64,000 nt of DNA from contig OZ034978.1 of NCBI GenBank assembly GCA_964030785.1, positions 7,134,501-7,198,500 of the forward strand, written 5' to 3'. The stretch's first letter is position 1; every line of letters begins with the position of its first letter. A program made the position numbers and the translations under genes. The stretch is from Siderastrea siderea (taxonomy: Eukaryota; Cnidaria; Anthozoa; Scleractinia; Rhizangiidae). The notes beneath the pieces were generated by a model. The model made no database searches, was not told where the DNA came from, and saw nothing but the letters and a program-made list of their open reading frames with translations. Below are positions 34,514 to 45,627 of this stretch, piece after piece.

Positions 34514-37500
34514 TTAACGTTCTTCGCTATAGAATACAACGCATCGCTCCTTCCTAACTTCATTGCACTGTGTGAGATGTCTGTTGACAACTCTCAAGTT
34601 TTCATAGCTTTGCTTTACTTTAGCATGTTGCTCACCATAAAACTTTTTTCTTATCATCAGTGCCATCTCGTGACATTCTTTCGCCTCTTTGTACAGCCCA
34701 AGCTCCGAGTAATCAACGCCCAAGTTGTTATAACTTTTGGCCACATCAGGATTGCTTTCTCCGTAAGTCTTTTTTCTGATGTTCAGCGCCTTTTCGTTGG
34801 ATTCTTTCGCTTGATTGTGCTGTCGAAGCATACTATAATCAACACCCATGTTATTATAACTTTTTGCCACTGCAGGATGCTCTTCACCGTAAATCTTTTT
34901 TCTGATATCCAGTGCCTTCTCATCGCATCCTTTTGCTTGATTGAGCTTTCCAAGCTCCCTGTAATCAACAGCCAGGTTGTGAAAACTTTCTGCTACGTCA
35001 GGATGTTTTTCGCCACAAATCTTTTTCCTAATGCTCAGTGCCTTTTTGTTGCATTTTTTTGCTTCATTGTGCTGTCCTAGCTCCCTGTAATTAACAACCA
35101 AGCTGAGATAACTTGTCGCTACGTCAGGATGGTCTTCACCGCAAATCTTTTTTCTAATGTTCAGTGCGTTTTCGTTGCATTCTTTTGCTTGATTGTGCTG
35201 GCCGAGCTCCCAGTAATCAAAAGCCAAGTTGTGATAGCTTTTTGCAACTTTTAGACTTCCTTCACCGTAAATCTTTTTTCTAATTATCAGTGCCATTTTG
35301 CTGCATTCTTTCGCTTCATTGTGCTGTCCAAGCTGCCTGTAATCAACACCCAAGTTGTGATAACTTGCTGCAACATCGGGATGTTCCGCCATACGGTAAA
35401 TCTGTTTCCTAATGTTGAGCGCCTTTTCGTCGCACTCTTTTGCTTGATTGTGCTGTCCAAGCTCCCTGAAATTAGCACCCATGCTGTGATAACTTGTTGC
35501 AACGTCAGGATGTTCTTCGCCGTAAATCTTTTTTCTAATGCTCAGTGCCTTCATATCGCATTCTTGTGCTTGATTGTGCTGTCCAAGCTCCCTGTAACCA
35601 AGGGCCAAGTTGTAATAACTTGCTGCAACATCGGGGTGCTCTTCACCGTAAATCTTTTTTCTAATGCTTAATGCCTTACCGTTGTATTCTTTCGCTTCAC
35701 TGTGATTTCCAAGCTCAATGTTAACAACAGCTAGGTTGCTATAAATTGCTGCTGCATAAACATGTTGGTCGCCGCAAATCTTACTTCCAAGTCCCAATGC
35801 CTTCTCGTGGCATTCTTTGGCTCGCTTGAGTTGTCCAAGATTCCTGTAATCAGTTCCCAAGTTGTTAAAACTTCCCACAACTTCAAAGTGCTCCTCACCA
35901 TAAATCCTTTTCCTAATAATTAATGCCTTTTCGTGAAATTCTTTTGCTTTCTTGTACTGTCCAAGGCGAATATAAACATTTCCCAGGTAGTTATAACATC
36001 CAGCTTCATCAGCGTGCTCTTCGCCATATATTTCTCTGTAAATTGTTCTAGCCTTTTCAATGTGTGATATTGCGAGGTTACACTCGCATTTCAGGTTTAA
36101 AACTTTACCACGCATAAAGAAGACGTCTGCTTTTAACAGTTTGCCTTTCCTTGTACTGGTTGTGTGCTGTACAAAGTCAGTGGAGGAGAAAGAAAATAAA
36201 TTTGCTTCTTTCGGATAACCAAGGTCACAACATATTTGAGAAGCTGAGCAAAGCCATGATACAACATTTCCAGTAGAGACTGAGTGTGTCAATTCCCTCA
36301 CTAAAACATCTCTTACTGCAACATTAGTGGTAATAATTTCATGAAGCGCCTTGCAGTGAACAATAATTTTTCGCAACTTTGCGCAAGCGTGTCCACTCCC
36401 TTTTAAGAGCTTTTTCTCTGCCTCAATTAGCGAGTGAAAAGTCTTAATTGCTGCAGATATACACTGAACACGCTCCGTAAAGTCGTAATTAGACATGAAA
36501 ATTGTCTTGAGCACTTCATGGATAACGTTATGTACCCTTAAATAGCAGGAGTTCCCATCGTCACCGTGTAAACAAGTAATCAGGGAAGATGTTAAGATCT
36601 TTGCTTTGATTAATTCTTCGGTTTCCTCCGGTGTGTGAACTTTGACAAAATCAACAGCAGCTTCAATTGGGAGAGAATATGGCGCACACATTGACAGAAA
36701 ACAAAATACCTGACGGAGAACTTCATCCCCTTCCGAAGCTCTGGCAATTGCCATTTTAATGGCAGTAGTCATCGATGTCGAATAAGCCGGATTTTGTTTT
36801 GCAAGGGGCTCTTCTGTAGCTTCTCGTTCGCCACGACCAAACCTTTCAAGGTAGTCCGCCCAACTGTAGTTTGGAGAGCCATTACTCACAACAGTCTGCA
36901 CGTATACTGCAGCAGCTGCTAAGGCAAGTGGCTGATACTCGAGGACCTCAGCGACCTTCCCAACTTGTTCTTGATTCGCAATTTGTGAAACTTGACTTAA
37001 AAGCTCTACTGCATCATGTGGCTGCATTCCTTGACTTAGTGACTCATGGAAAGTGTGCGGAGCGTTGAAGGGGATTGTACTGCTGTCTTGGGTCGTGATC
37101 AGCACTTGTCCGCGGCCCCAGTCTTCGCTGCCAGTCGGAGGCAGATCGGCTCGTACCAAGGAAAGGTCAAGAACGTTGTCAGCGATGATAAGCCATTTGG
37201 AGAACAGCTTCATCTTTGGCGCGATTAAACGTTTAACGTGCTGTATCGTTTCCTTTGGGCTCTCCACTTTTAACTTAGCCAGGCTAGTCAAAGTGTATTC
37301 TGTAACTTCTAGTAGTTTAGCGAGACTGAGGTACGAATCAGCTAGTGTTTCAAGGGTTCCGGCATTCACAGTTGTAACACAAATTAAGCCTTCACTCTCA
37401 CGGGATCTTTTGTAGAAGTATTCCTGCCCAAGTTGTCGCGCGATCTGACTTTTGCCACATCCAGGATTTCCCGACAAATAAACAGTGCTCACGACTCCAG

Positions 37501-38236
37501 CACTTCCTTCTTCAAGCTCTTCCATTTTTTCCATGATTCGCGCGATATCTTTTGAACGCCTAATGATTTGATGCGATGGCTTGAATGCGAGTTTACAGAA
37601 GGACTCGACTCTGGAATTGATTTCTTGTGTAAGGGCATCAACCTCCTCTTCTTTCTTCTCTTGGGCCACTTGTAAGTCAGATTTTGCTTGAAGCAACTCA
37701 GCTTGGAGTTTTGCGACCTGTGTCATCAAATTTTGTACTTCTGCGGTAGGAAAGCTTATTTGGTTTTTAACCTCCTCAACTTCCCTGATCGGAAGCTTCA
37801 AAGATTTGAACGCAGCTATTGCTTTTCCGACACAATTCTGGAATTCGACATCAGTAAGTTTGGCCTCGCTAATATGCGCAACACCGTTTCGAAGTTTACG
37901 AAGATCATCGATATCGCTGCGGACGGCTGTACTAAGGGTAGTGCCGATACTGTTAGAGTACAGGATGGCAAAAACCAGACAAGTACAATCCCACTCTGCC
38001 GTGGTTCCCTTCTGTATTGTGGCCAGACATCGCGCATTGTTTGCCCGACTTCTACGAGATTCGTTGTTGTAAAAGTCGAACCCATTCTTAGACGTGTCTT
38101 TCCACTCTCCAAGCGGAGTTGTCTTGTGAAGGAAATCCCATTCTCGTTTGAACACCTTACGTAGTCCTTCTGGAACCAAGTTAAAGGCGATGTAACATAC
38201 ACGAAAAAAGTTCAGTTGCTCTGAAGTGTACTCCAT
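34514..38236 (-). CDS. HEPN / NB-ARC ATPase / TPR-repeat protein (about 1240 residues, single exon)
   Basis: The architecture is that of a NOD-like signalling ATPase; cnidarians have many such genes, often linked to innate immune or cell-death signalling (function inferred). Numbering is from the in-frame upstream Met at 38311; I prefer Met26 (38236) because homologues start M-E-x-T-x-E-Q-L and a good acceptor (TTTTAACTACAG) ends just 9 bp before it. Residues 30-175 resemble the DZIP3-type HEPN domain, with R141-x4-H146 (RNGVAH). A coiled coil follows at 178-235. The NB-ARC has Walker A GNPGCGKS (281-288), a Walker B-like WLIIAD (373-378), VLITTQD (403-409; the usual Arg is Gln), a YQPLALA GLPL-like motif (459-465) and VHNVIHEV in the MHD position (593-600). 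From about 757 there are 12 TPRs of 42 residues (kinesin light chain/nephrocystin-3 type); the sixth has one extra residue and the last is degenerate. No intron or stop interrupts it. Confidence 0.88.
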   Translation of the reverse strand: MEYTSEQLNFFRVCYIAFNLVPEGLRKVFKREWDFLHKTTPLGEWKDTSKNGFDFYNNESRRSRANNARCLATIQKGTTAEWDCTCLVFAILYSNSIGTTLSTAVRSDIDDLRKLRNGVAHISEAKLTDVEFQNCVGKAIAAFKSLKLPIREVEEVKNQISFPTAEVQNLMTQVAKLQAELLQAKSDLQVAQEKKEEEVDALTQEINSRVESFCKLAFKPSHQIIRRSKDIARIMEKMEELEEGSAGVVSTVYLSGNPGCGKSQIARQLGQEYFYKRSRESEGLICVTTVNAGTLETLADSYLSLAKLLEVTEYTLTSLAKLKVESPKETIQHVKRLIAPKMKLFSKWLIIADNVLDLSLVRADLPPTGSEDWGRGQVLITTQDSSTIPFNAPHTFHESLSQGMQPHDAVELLSQVSQIANQEQVGKVAEVLEYQPLALAAAAVYVQTVVSNGSPNYSWADYLERFGRGEREATEEPLAKQNPAYSTSMTTAIKMAIARASEGDEVLRQVFCFLSMCAPYSLPIEAAVDFVKVHTPEETEELIKAKILTSSLITCLHGDDGNSCYLRVHNVIHEVLKTIFMSNYDFTERVQCISAAIKTFHSLIEAEKKLLKGSGHACAKLRKIIVHCKALHEIITTNVAVRDVLVRELTHSVSTGNVVSWLCSASQICCDLGYPKEANLFSFSSTDFVQHTTSTRKGKLLKADVFFMRGKVLNLKCECNLAISHIEKARTIYREIYGEEHADEAGCYNYLGNVYIRLGQYKKAKEFHEKALIIRKRIYGEEHFEVVGSFNNLGTDYRNLGQLKRAKECHEKALGLGSKICGDQHVYAAAIYSNLAVVNIELGNHSEAKEYNGKALSIRKKIYGEEHPDVAASYYNLALGYRELGQHNQAQECDMKALSIRKKIYGEEHPDVATSYHSMGANFRELGQHNQAKECDEKALNIRKQIYRMAEHPDVAASYHNLGVDYRQLGQHNEAKECSKMALIIRKKIYGEGSLKVAKSYHNLAFDYWELGQHNQAKECNENALNIRKKICGEDHPDVATSYLSLVVNYRELGQHNEAKKCNKKALSIRKKICGEKHPDVAESFHNLAVDYRELGKLNQAKGCDEKALDIRKKIYGEEHPAVAKSYNNMGVDYSMLRQHNQAKESNEKALNIRKKTYGESNPDVAKSYNNLGVDYSELGLYKEAKECHEMALMIRKKFYGEQHAKVKQSYENLRVVNRHLTQCNEVRKERCVVFYSEER
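34570..36080. repeat. 126-bp coding tandem repeat (42-residue TPR units)
   Basis: This is the DNA-level periodicity of the TPR array. Each unit carries the equivalent of IYGEEHPDVAxSYxNLxxxY and RELGQHNQAKEC on the minus strand. Because the period is a multiple of three, long open frames also appear antisense; these are not genes. Confidence 0.9.
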
Positions 38237-38311
38237 AGGAGAGTTTCTGTAGTTAAAATATTTAGAGAGAAATGCACAGTTAGTGAGTCCTAACACGTTG
38301 AATAAAAGCAA

Positions 38312-39366
38312 GAAACAAGTTGGGGCTATTAGCTTGTTCTACAGCACAATGTCGCCATCTTAACCGTAGGAGGGGAAAGGCATGTTTTAAAACCTAAATG
38401 CAGTCCATAAAATTACCTCTAAAATACATGTTCCCTATGAACTGGAGGTGGCCAACAGCTGATAACTGGTAAAGTCACCAGCAAGACCACATTTCACATC
38501 TGTCCCAAGTTCAACATGGATTGAAGTTTGTATTAAGGTAAAGGACGATCTCTCAATAGCATGTTCCACAAAAAACAGAAACGAGAAATAACACCACAGA
38601 AGAAGCGCAACCCCTCATGACCTCTCAGGATGGTGGATCTGCAACAACCAAAGGATGTTTCGCTTTGGCCCTCAGATCTATACACTCCCTCCCTCTGCCT
38701 ACGTCACCATCTTCCTGATAACTGAACTACAGTAGGTACTCCTCTCTAACAAGGCAGCGCCAGAAACCGTCTCACCGACACAGCAACGTAACCGCGGCAA
38801 CTAACTTTGAAAGGCGCCATCTCACACTACCACCAGGTCGTCGTGCCGGACCAGATCCCGCTCGTGTACCGCGGCAGAGCTTTGAGATTAAGTCGCTTGA
38901 ACAATAAAAAGTTGCATCAATGACAGTATCATCCCTTATCAGGTAACTTAGGACCGTGATATGTAAAACCTGAAAATATCAGGAATGACGCTAAGTAGAC
39001 GCATCTTGCACACTCTTATGGACGTCATGAAACAGTGAGCTGATCACAATTACCCTTGAAAGGTTAGGAAAGTTGGGAATTTGCTGCACCTCTAGTTATA
39101 AGAGGGGAAGTGCTTTATTTTAAGGATATTTCAACATATATCTTTTTGTGTTTTTGTTTTGAATGTTTGTCGTGGTTTCTGTTTGGGTAAGTACGGTATT
39201 AAGTGCCTACCCGTAACTGAGATCTTGTTAGAGCCTAAATTTCGACGATGTTTGTCTCACGTCTGAGAAGCCCGGGGGGGAGGGAGCGCTATGGGTTTTG
39301 CGATGTGGGTGTGCCACGGGAAATCTAAAAGCCTTACACTATCAGCGGCACAGAAAAGTGATATAG
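38312..39366. other. Non-coding stretch upstream of the NB-ARC gene
   Basis: It holds the likely promoter and 5' UTR of the NB-ARC gene. I see no conserved coding frame, inverted-repeat element or RNA gene in it. The part nearest the right end (about 39310-39366) may already belong to the LINE fragment that follows. Confidence 0.5.
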
Positions 39367-39624
39367 ACTCTCCATGGCCTAGCACCTGCTTACATTGAGG
39401 ATCTCCTTGTCAGCTACATTCCGGGACGTTATCTAAGATCTGCAAAGAAAAATTTACTCGCCGTGCCTGGTTTCAAACTAAATAGTTATGGCCGCCGTGC
39501 TTTCTCTGTTGCTGCACCGTTGCTTTGGAACAGTCTTCCACAACATGTTAGGGATGCAGAATCGCTAGACATTTTTAAAAGACAGCTGACAACAGTTCTT
39601 TTTAAGCGTGCTTTTTTAAATTGA
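39367..39624 (+). mobile_element. 5'-truncated LINE, 3' end of the reverse-transcriptase ORF
   Basis: The plus-strand frame reads LHGLAPAYIEDLLVSYIPGR, then NSYGRRAFSVAAPLLWNSLP, QHVRDAESLDIFKRQLTTVL, FKRAFLN and TGA. The pattern LxGLAPxYI ... RRAFSxAAPxLWNSLP ... FKxxLKTxLF is the standard C-terminus of L2/CR1/RTE-like LINE polyproteins. Everything upstream is missing, as in typical 5'-truncated insertions. Confidence 0.88.
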
Positions 39625-39677
39625 TAATTTGATTGTAAATAGCGCCTTTGGACCGTTGGGAAAGGGCGCTTTAGAAA

Positions 39678-39679
<2 letters not shown>

Positions 39680-39750
<71 letters not shown>
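39680..39750. repeat. (ATT)n microsatellite at a LINE 3' tail
   Basis: This is an ATT run following about 55 bp of LINE 3' UTR that contains GCGCCTTTGGACCGTTGGGA. It probably grew from the element's own simple-repeat tail. Confidence 0.9.
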
Positions 39751-42700
39751 AAAGGGAGTACTTCGCCCGGACTGTGAAGTGTTTGGATTCGATCTCGATC
39801 AAATAGGAGCAACTTTAATTGCTTCGAATCACCTGTCGAATACGCTGTTTTTGTGGACTGAGGTTTGGCAGGGTTTTTTTTTTTTTACCAGTGTACTTGC
39901 CCCAGTGATACGAATTTCCGAAAAAGGCACGCAAGACAACGAACTCGACTTAGTTTGCGAAATCCCATGCATATGTGATTTGTATTCGTGTTCCTTTTTA
40001 ATTTCCAAGCCGAATTATTCGTTTTTTGAAGGAGAGACTGGGAAGCAAGAAGGTTTTGGGTCAGTAAAATTTATTACTCTTGTAGGAGCGAGGGGGATTT
40101 AACATTTCGGAACTGTTCGAAAGAGCCGAGAGAGAGAGACCAAGGTCGGCAATATGTTCAGCTCTATTCTTTTAGCAAGCTTTTATCTAAAAAATAGATA
40201 ACCGTAGCGACATGAGAAATGCTTTAAACAAATATTTCGTTCGCCGCTTCGCTTGAAGTATGATCAAAGCTGACCGGGCTCAAAGTCGAGCAGAAATTTA
40301 CGAAACGTTTTTCTGTTGTTCTCCAGACTCCAAAAGAAAAAGTACCGTAAGCTGTGGGCATTAAGCCAAACGTCAGCCTATAGGCAGATAAATACTGTAA
40401 TAAAACTTTACCGTAAGAAGTAGAAGAAGGAATAACTGCGTGCGCTTGCAAAGTATTTTCCTGCAAGTTCGGGCAGGATCTCGGTGGAACGTGCAGCCAC
40501 ACACGCAATGCTTTGTCCGCGTGAGACCGAGAACACTGGGAAGTAACGGCGATAAAGAAGTCACGTGTTCCCTAGGAAGCCAGAAAAACCTCCCAGTCGC
40601 AATTTTGAATGCCCTGTGCATGAGACTTCAGCCTTGGGAATATTTTACGTACTTTGCAGAGTTTCGCTGTATTTTCGTCGGGCAAGTTTCTGTTCGCTTG
40701 CATACGAACACATAAGTAGTTGTGCAGATTTGCGACAAGGTCAAAAAAAGAAAAAAAAGTCACTGCGTGCAGAACCGGTGACGTAACAAAATCAGCAAAG
40801 GTGCGAATGAAAAGTTTGTTGTTCTAGCTTGTACAATCTTGCCTGTTACATGACTAACATATAACTGATTACTATAATCATTGAAAAGTGTTTTTTAGGA
40901 TACGGGTTGTGTATTCCACGTAAGGTGTGAGGCACTTATAGTAAAAATAGACTTCAACGTAAGTACAATGACTGTCTGGAAGGTGAAAGGTAATTAGTTT
41001 TGTTGGAATAAACCTTGAAAGGCTTGAACGAAGATAAACAATGTTACCATGCAAGCATAAAATTAGGGGCTTTCCCATGACATCCAACTTTCTCTTCTTA
41101 GAGTTAATAAAATAATATAATTCCTCAACGTCATGTTATAATTCATAGTATCATTTAAGATGTCCACAGACAGAGTGAGTGATGGTTGTATTTTGCAGAA
41201 TAAGTAATTTTCTCTCCCCTAAACCACCAAATTTGCTTATTGCTCGCATTCAATTTAAAGATTTCCTCAGGGCAGTTGTCCCATCTATTGTTTCAAGGCG
41301 ACAAGTAGTGAACCACAATTATTCAAGTTGGTATTTTTACTATGCAGTGTAATCGGTTTTCAAAATGTTACGATTTCTTTACTTCCATGTCAGGTATCAT
41401 TTCTCCCAGTCTGTTACCATGCATTTCACTTAGCGTTTGTTTTGAGAATTTGCTAGTTCATAGAATCAATCTCTTCTATCTGATACCTTTCGTCGCTCTC
41501 TTTTCCTGCTTGGAGTTCTGCATTGTCATTAAATTGAAATTGCTAGGAGAAATCAAATGCTGATCATTTATAGGAAATGAAGGATTACAATCATGTAAAA
41601 ACGAAATACTGGAGTTATGCATACAGCTAATATCTCCAACTTTCACCAGCCTTTTATAAGAACTAGACTCATCCACGAAATACCGAAGCCGTCTTCAACC
41701 GAGAAAATGAAGAGGCCAAACACGTGTACTAATGCAAATAGACCGGTGCATGCAGATTTCAACCCGATGTTGGCAAACTGCAAACTGTTGAGAAGTATAG
41801 TTGAAATAGAACTTACTCTGAACATCTTTTCTATATCCAAGTCAGTTTTTGAACAACGTTTGCTGTGTTCGAATCCGCATTTGTCATGAGAATGTTTGCT
41901 AAATTGGGACGTGTTGTTTACTTAATTGCCCCCCTGAAGGGAGAGTTGTGAAAATAATTTGTGCGTGATCAAATGACTAGGAGAACTTGACGTTTCTCGA
42001 GGTTTGTTCCTGTGAAAACAAGCCGAAGTTTGCCAACGTTCTGTAGCTTGCTTAAATTTGATTTGTTGGCGCCTTAAAAGTCTCCAAGACAAGCTTATCA
42101 CGAGATCATTTATTCAGCAGTATGCAATGCACGAATATTGGGTGCAATTAAATCATTAAGTTTACAACTAAACGTTAGTATGTATTTACCTGTGTATATA
42201 TACCGGCTGAGATCAAACAACCACTGACTCTGTTCCCTTCTTTGCTTCCAAAACCTGGAAAATTCACAAATGGATGAAAATGAAACCGGAAAATGCTAAA
42301 TGATCTAAATTTATGTCGAGTCCCTCCGGCCTTTACACTTCAGTTCACTTTTGTCAGTTTGATATCACACGCTGCATGCAGACGCTAATATCTAATTATA
42401 CCTTGCCCTAACATTTAACTCTCTTCTAATTCTCCAAGCGAGCAACTGAATTTCACGAAAATGTCAACTGTTTGTCCTTTCATGTAATACTCTACAGGAA
42501 AAAAAAATCATTTATCACAGGACGAAAAAAAATTGCTGTTTTGACAATTAAGTGCAGGCATCGTGAACATTATTGCTGTAGATGAGAACATTCGGCCAAA
42601 AAAAAATTAGGTTTACATAACTTAATTTATTTAGCGTTTCCAGACTTGACAGGGACACCACCACAACTTACGCTTATTACTGTGGGCTCGTGATTGTATT

Positions 42701-42879
42701 GCCCCACCCCCCCCCCCCCCCCCCCAATGGAAGGTTGTACTAGATTGTAGGAGATACCGTCAAATATTCGCCAAATCGTGCGTAACGAATTCTTAAAAAT
42801 CAAAGAAATGAGACTGATATTGAACTGAAAGTCTCTCCTTTGTTTACCCTATCCAGAATGAATTCAACCCCATTTCAAC
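39751..42879. other. Non-coding stretch, no gene recognised
   Basis: It is AT-rich unique-looking sequence with only short scattered open frames. The frames at about 39779-40102 and 41617-41889 have no recognisable motif and no splice support. A C-homopolymer run lies at 42706-42725. I cannot assign any function. Confidence 0.5.
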
Positions 42880-43310
42880 CCCAACCTTAACCAAATGAGC
42901 GAGTCAGTGGACGACAGACGGGAGGCAGAACGAGCCTTTGAGAATCCACTTTGAGTTGACGCGTAATTCCTGAAGCAGGTTAAAATTCAGTAAGAGAGTA
43001 CAGGTGGCAACAAGAGCGGCTGCAGTTGCATAAGAGTTTTAGGTCAAACGAAAGAAAGTTTAGGCTCTTACTCACATTTCCCTCCCCCCTTGAGAAAGAA
43101 TGGGGGACTACGATGACCAGAAGTGACGAGAATTTGAATTCTCGCTTTCTTTTGACCAGGAACTCTTAATCACGCGCTTTGTCAACATTGTAGCCCTCCC
43201 AAATAGTTTTGAATTTGCTCAAGTTTTCGTTAGAATCTCTAACAGTTCTCGCTTCGTTTGGGTTACTAACCTTATGCTCTCTTATCTACTCCTAAGCACC
43301 CTCAGTGAGC
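42880..43310. repeat. Dispersed repeat family, copy 2
   Basis: It has the same block order as 32830-33400: GAATCCACTTTGAGTTGACG, AGTAAGAGAGTACAGGTGGC, AGAAGTGACGAGAATTTGAA, TTAGAATCTCTAACAGTT. Confidence 0.68.
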
Positions 43311-43935
43311 TTAACACTTTAAGCCCCCATGGTGATCAGCATCAAATTTCTTTTCATCGTATCTGTGTGCTATAACCCCCCCTCCCCGGGGGAACTCCCT
43401 TATATAAGCTATATTGGTATTTGCGGCGCCAAAGGGTATTATGGTTTTTGAGCCTTTTTGGTCTGAAATAGGGTATCGATTTTGACCATTTTGGTCTGAA
43501 ATAGGGCGAGGTTTGTGCACTCTGATATGGGATCTGATATGGTTCTTACAAGAAGCTATCTTTTTATTAATTTTCTTCTCCAAAGGACTGAGGTTTGATT
43601 GACGTTGGGAATTTGAAGCCCTTCTGAAATGTTTACGCAAAGGAAATAGGGTTAGGGTCTGATCTGAAATAGAGTATCAAATTTGGGTAAGGTCTGAAAT
43701 GAGGTAGGGAAAATCACATATTTTGGTCTGAAATAGGGTAAGGGCTTCCAGAAGCGCGCCGCACACCCCCACCCAAATCTTCGGGAAGTACCCCCCTGGG
43801 CTATAACACGTACAGGTCATAAGAATTTAGCAAATAATCACCAAAGATGAATTGTCTTGATCATTAAACAAGTTCTCCCAATTAGGTATCAACAAGATCT
43901 AAGGAGACTAGTCAGGAGAATTTGTGGGGGTTAAA
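43311..43935. mobile_element. TTAACCCTTTAAGC-type MITE, copy 4, split by a nested element
   Basis: The left end is TTAACACTTTAAGCCCCCAT; the right interior is CAGGTCATAAGAATTTAG ... CTAGTCAGGAGAATTTGTGG and ends GGGGGTTAAA. It is interrupted at 43377-43799 by a second element with an 8-bp duplication. Confidence 0.7.
43377..43799. mobile_element. hAT-like MITE (423 bp) nested in another MITE, 8-bp target duplication
   Basis: It is flanked by GCTATAAC on both sides (43369-43376 and 43800-43807). The ends are CCGGGGGAACTCCC and the complement of GGGAAGTACCCCCCTGG. The interior repeats TTTGGTCTGAAATAGGGTA several times. A diverged relative is at 58907-59330, sharing AGGGTATxxTTTTTGAG. Confidence 0.8.
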
Positions 43936-44546
43936 CTCTCGTCAACTCTCGCTCTTGTTTCACCACTAGCCATTATATGTTCCCATTGACTCCCATGCGC
44001 TCTGGTTTTAACTATCAGTCCTCATACACGTGTAAAGAGGCGATTGTTTTGTAAAGAAAATTAAAGGGGAAACATTATTCGAGGGACGGTTAAGGGACCG
44101 TTCATTTTTTACGAGGTAGGGGGGGGCTGGTGGGATTGGGGGGGGGGGGTCACGTAAAAAAAATGGCCTTAAAAGGGGGGGCCATCTAAAAAAAAATAAG
44201 GGAAAAGGGGGGGTCACGTGAAATATTTTTGTAATACTTAAAGATGGGATATGTTGTACTGTTTTAAAAAATATATCCCTACCGAAATACACAAATTAGA
44301 TTTAAAAATCTATTGAAGAAGTTCCTTCTGCTTTTAATAACGTTTCCACGGCTACAGACTACAATTTTAAAGCTTGGGAACTTTAATAAACCAACAAAGT
44401 TTTCTTTCTATTTAGTTACTTAATTTTCATTTCTGTATTTTTGTGGTAGCTCGACCAGAATAGCCTAAGCTACCTGCAAGCTGCTATAAAGGCCTGTAAA
44501 CTATCTTGAATAAATAAAGTTACTGTTACTACATTGCTTCTCTCTG

Positions 44547-45548
44547 CTAATCTTCTTCAAGCTCTTCCTCGTCGCTTGTGCTGCTAGCGCTGTGGGGGGC
44601 GCTTTCGTTCCTTTCAGGCAGAGTATACTCTTCAGGATACAGGAAGCAGTACACATCATCTCTAACGTCAGGCTTGAGGTTTGTGATTATTCTGCTTCCT
44701 GCCGCATTGCTGAAGCGGTTTGATTGCGACATCTGTGCAATATATGGTGCATCTCGTCTATTCAGTAATTCTGCAACATCTTCGACGTTGACGCACTCTT
44801 CAGGGATGGCTAGGGAAGGAGGATACACAAGACATTCTGCAAGATCATTACCTAGCGGGTTTCCAACACAGATGCCATACACTCGTTGGACGTTGTTTGC
44901 ATCCCGCTTCTTCTTCCTTTCATTTGATTTTCTTCGGTTTCTTTCTTTCTTCGCCTCTTGCTTATATGTTCTTTATGTATGCCCTTATATATAGTGTGGA
45001 AACTTTTCTTGTTTTCTTCTAGCATTTCCATATCCTGCTTGACCTTCAGCAGCTTAGCCTCAATGCACTTGATCTGCTCCACATTAAAATCGTGAGCAAA
45101 TTCTTCTCCTTGCTTCAAGGTAAGCCCATTAGGCTGGAAGAGTGTGGACTCATGTTCTTTCAAATGTTTCACCATGCCATTCAACTTGTCAAACATGCTT
45201 CTGTGCTCTTTGATGAAGAAGTTCAATCTTCTTCCATCACTGGGCTTCAAATGCATGATATCCTGGTTTGGAAAACTCACTTACTCTTTTCGAACACCCA
45301 TCCGCACTTAGAAAGGTAACCTCTTTTGATTGTAAAACATCGTATCGACAGGATCGTTCAGTGGTGAACCTATTCTTAAAGGACTCGTCACTTTCGCCAT
45401 TCTTTCGCATTTTGGAATGAGCCTCTTTGAAAATGCTCATGTAGTATTGCACTCTCTTTCCTTTTGGATTTACAATATGGCCAATACTTGTTTTCCGAAG
45501 TCCCTTTGAGATGTCCGCATCTTCAGCAGGGGAGGAACTAGTAACCTA
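44547..45548 (-). pseudogene. Element-borne gene A, unrecognised, frameshifted
   Basis: Three minus-strand frames follow each other as one broken gene. 45237-45548 reads KTSIGHIVNPKGKRVQYYMS and on to VLQSKEVTFLSADGC. 44930-45245 reads PSDGRRLNFFIKEHRSMFDK, then a coiled coil and a basic tail. 44547-44920 reads VYGICVGNPLGNDLAECLVY, NRFSNAAGSRI and an acidic end (STSDEEELEED). Changes of frame near 45240-45285 and 44940-44960 look like single-base indels. A possible acceptor (TTTACGGTAG) precedes the first segment at 45549, and a GTAAGT donor lies beside the first break, but no phase-correct splice joins the frames. No family is recognised. Confidence 0.55.
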
Positions 45549-45627
45549 CCGTAAAAGAAAGACGACGTTTTATATAAATGTTATTGAGTCCATTGTGTTG
45601 TAATCGCTTATTAAATGCTGTATTCGT

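Noticed and set aside
34577..35671. Long plus-strand open frames (167 and 116 codons) opposite the NB-ARC/TPR gene
   Set aside because: They are antisense to the 126-bp TPR repeat, whose period is a multiple of three, so open antisense frames are expected. No motif or splice support was found.
39486..39812. Minus-strand frame containing a long poly-Ile stretch
   Set aside because: The Ile run is the ATT microsatellite and the rest is antisense to the LINE 3' end.
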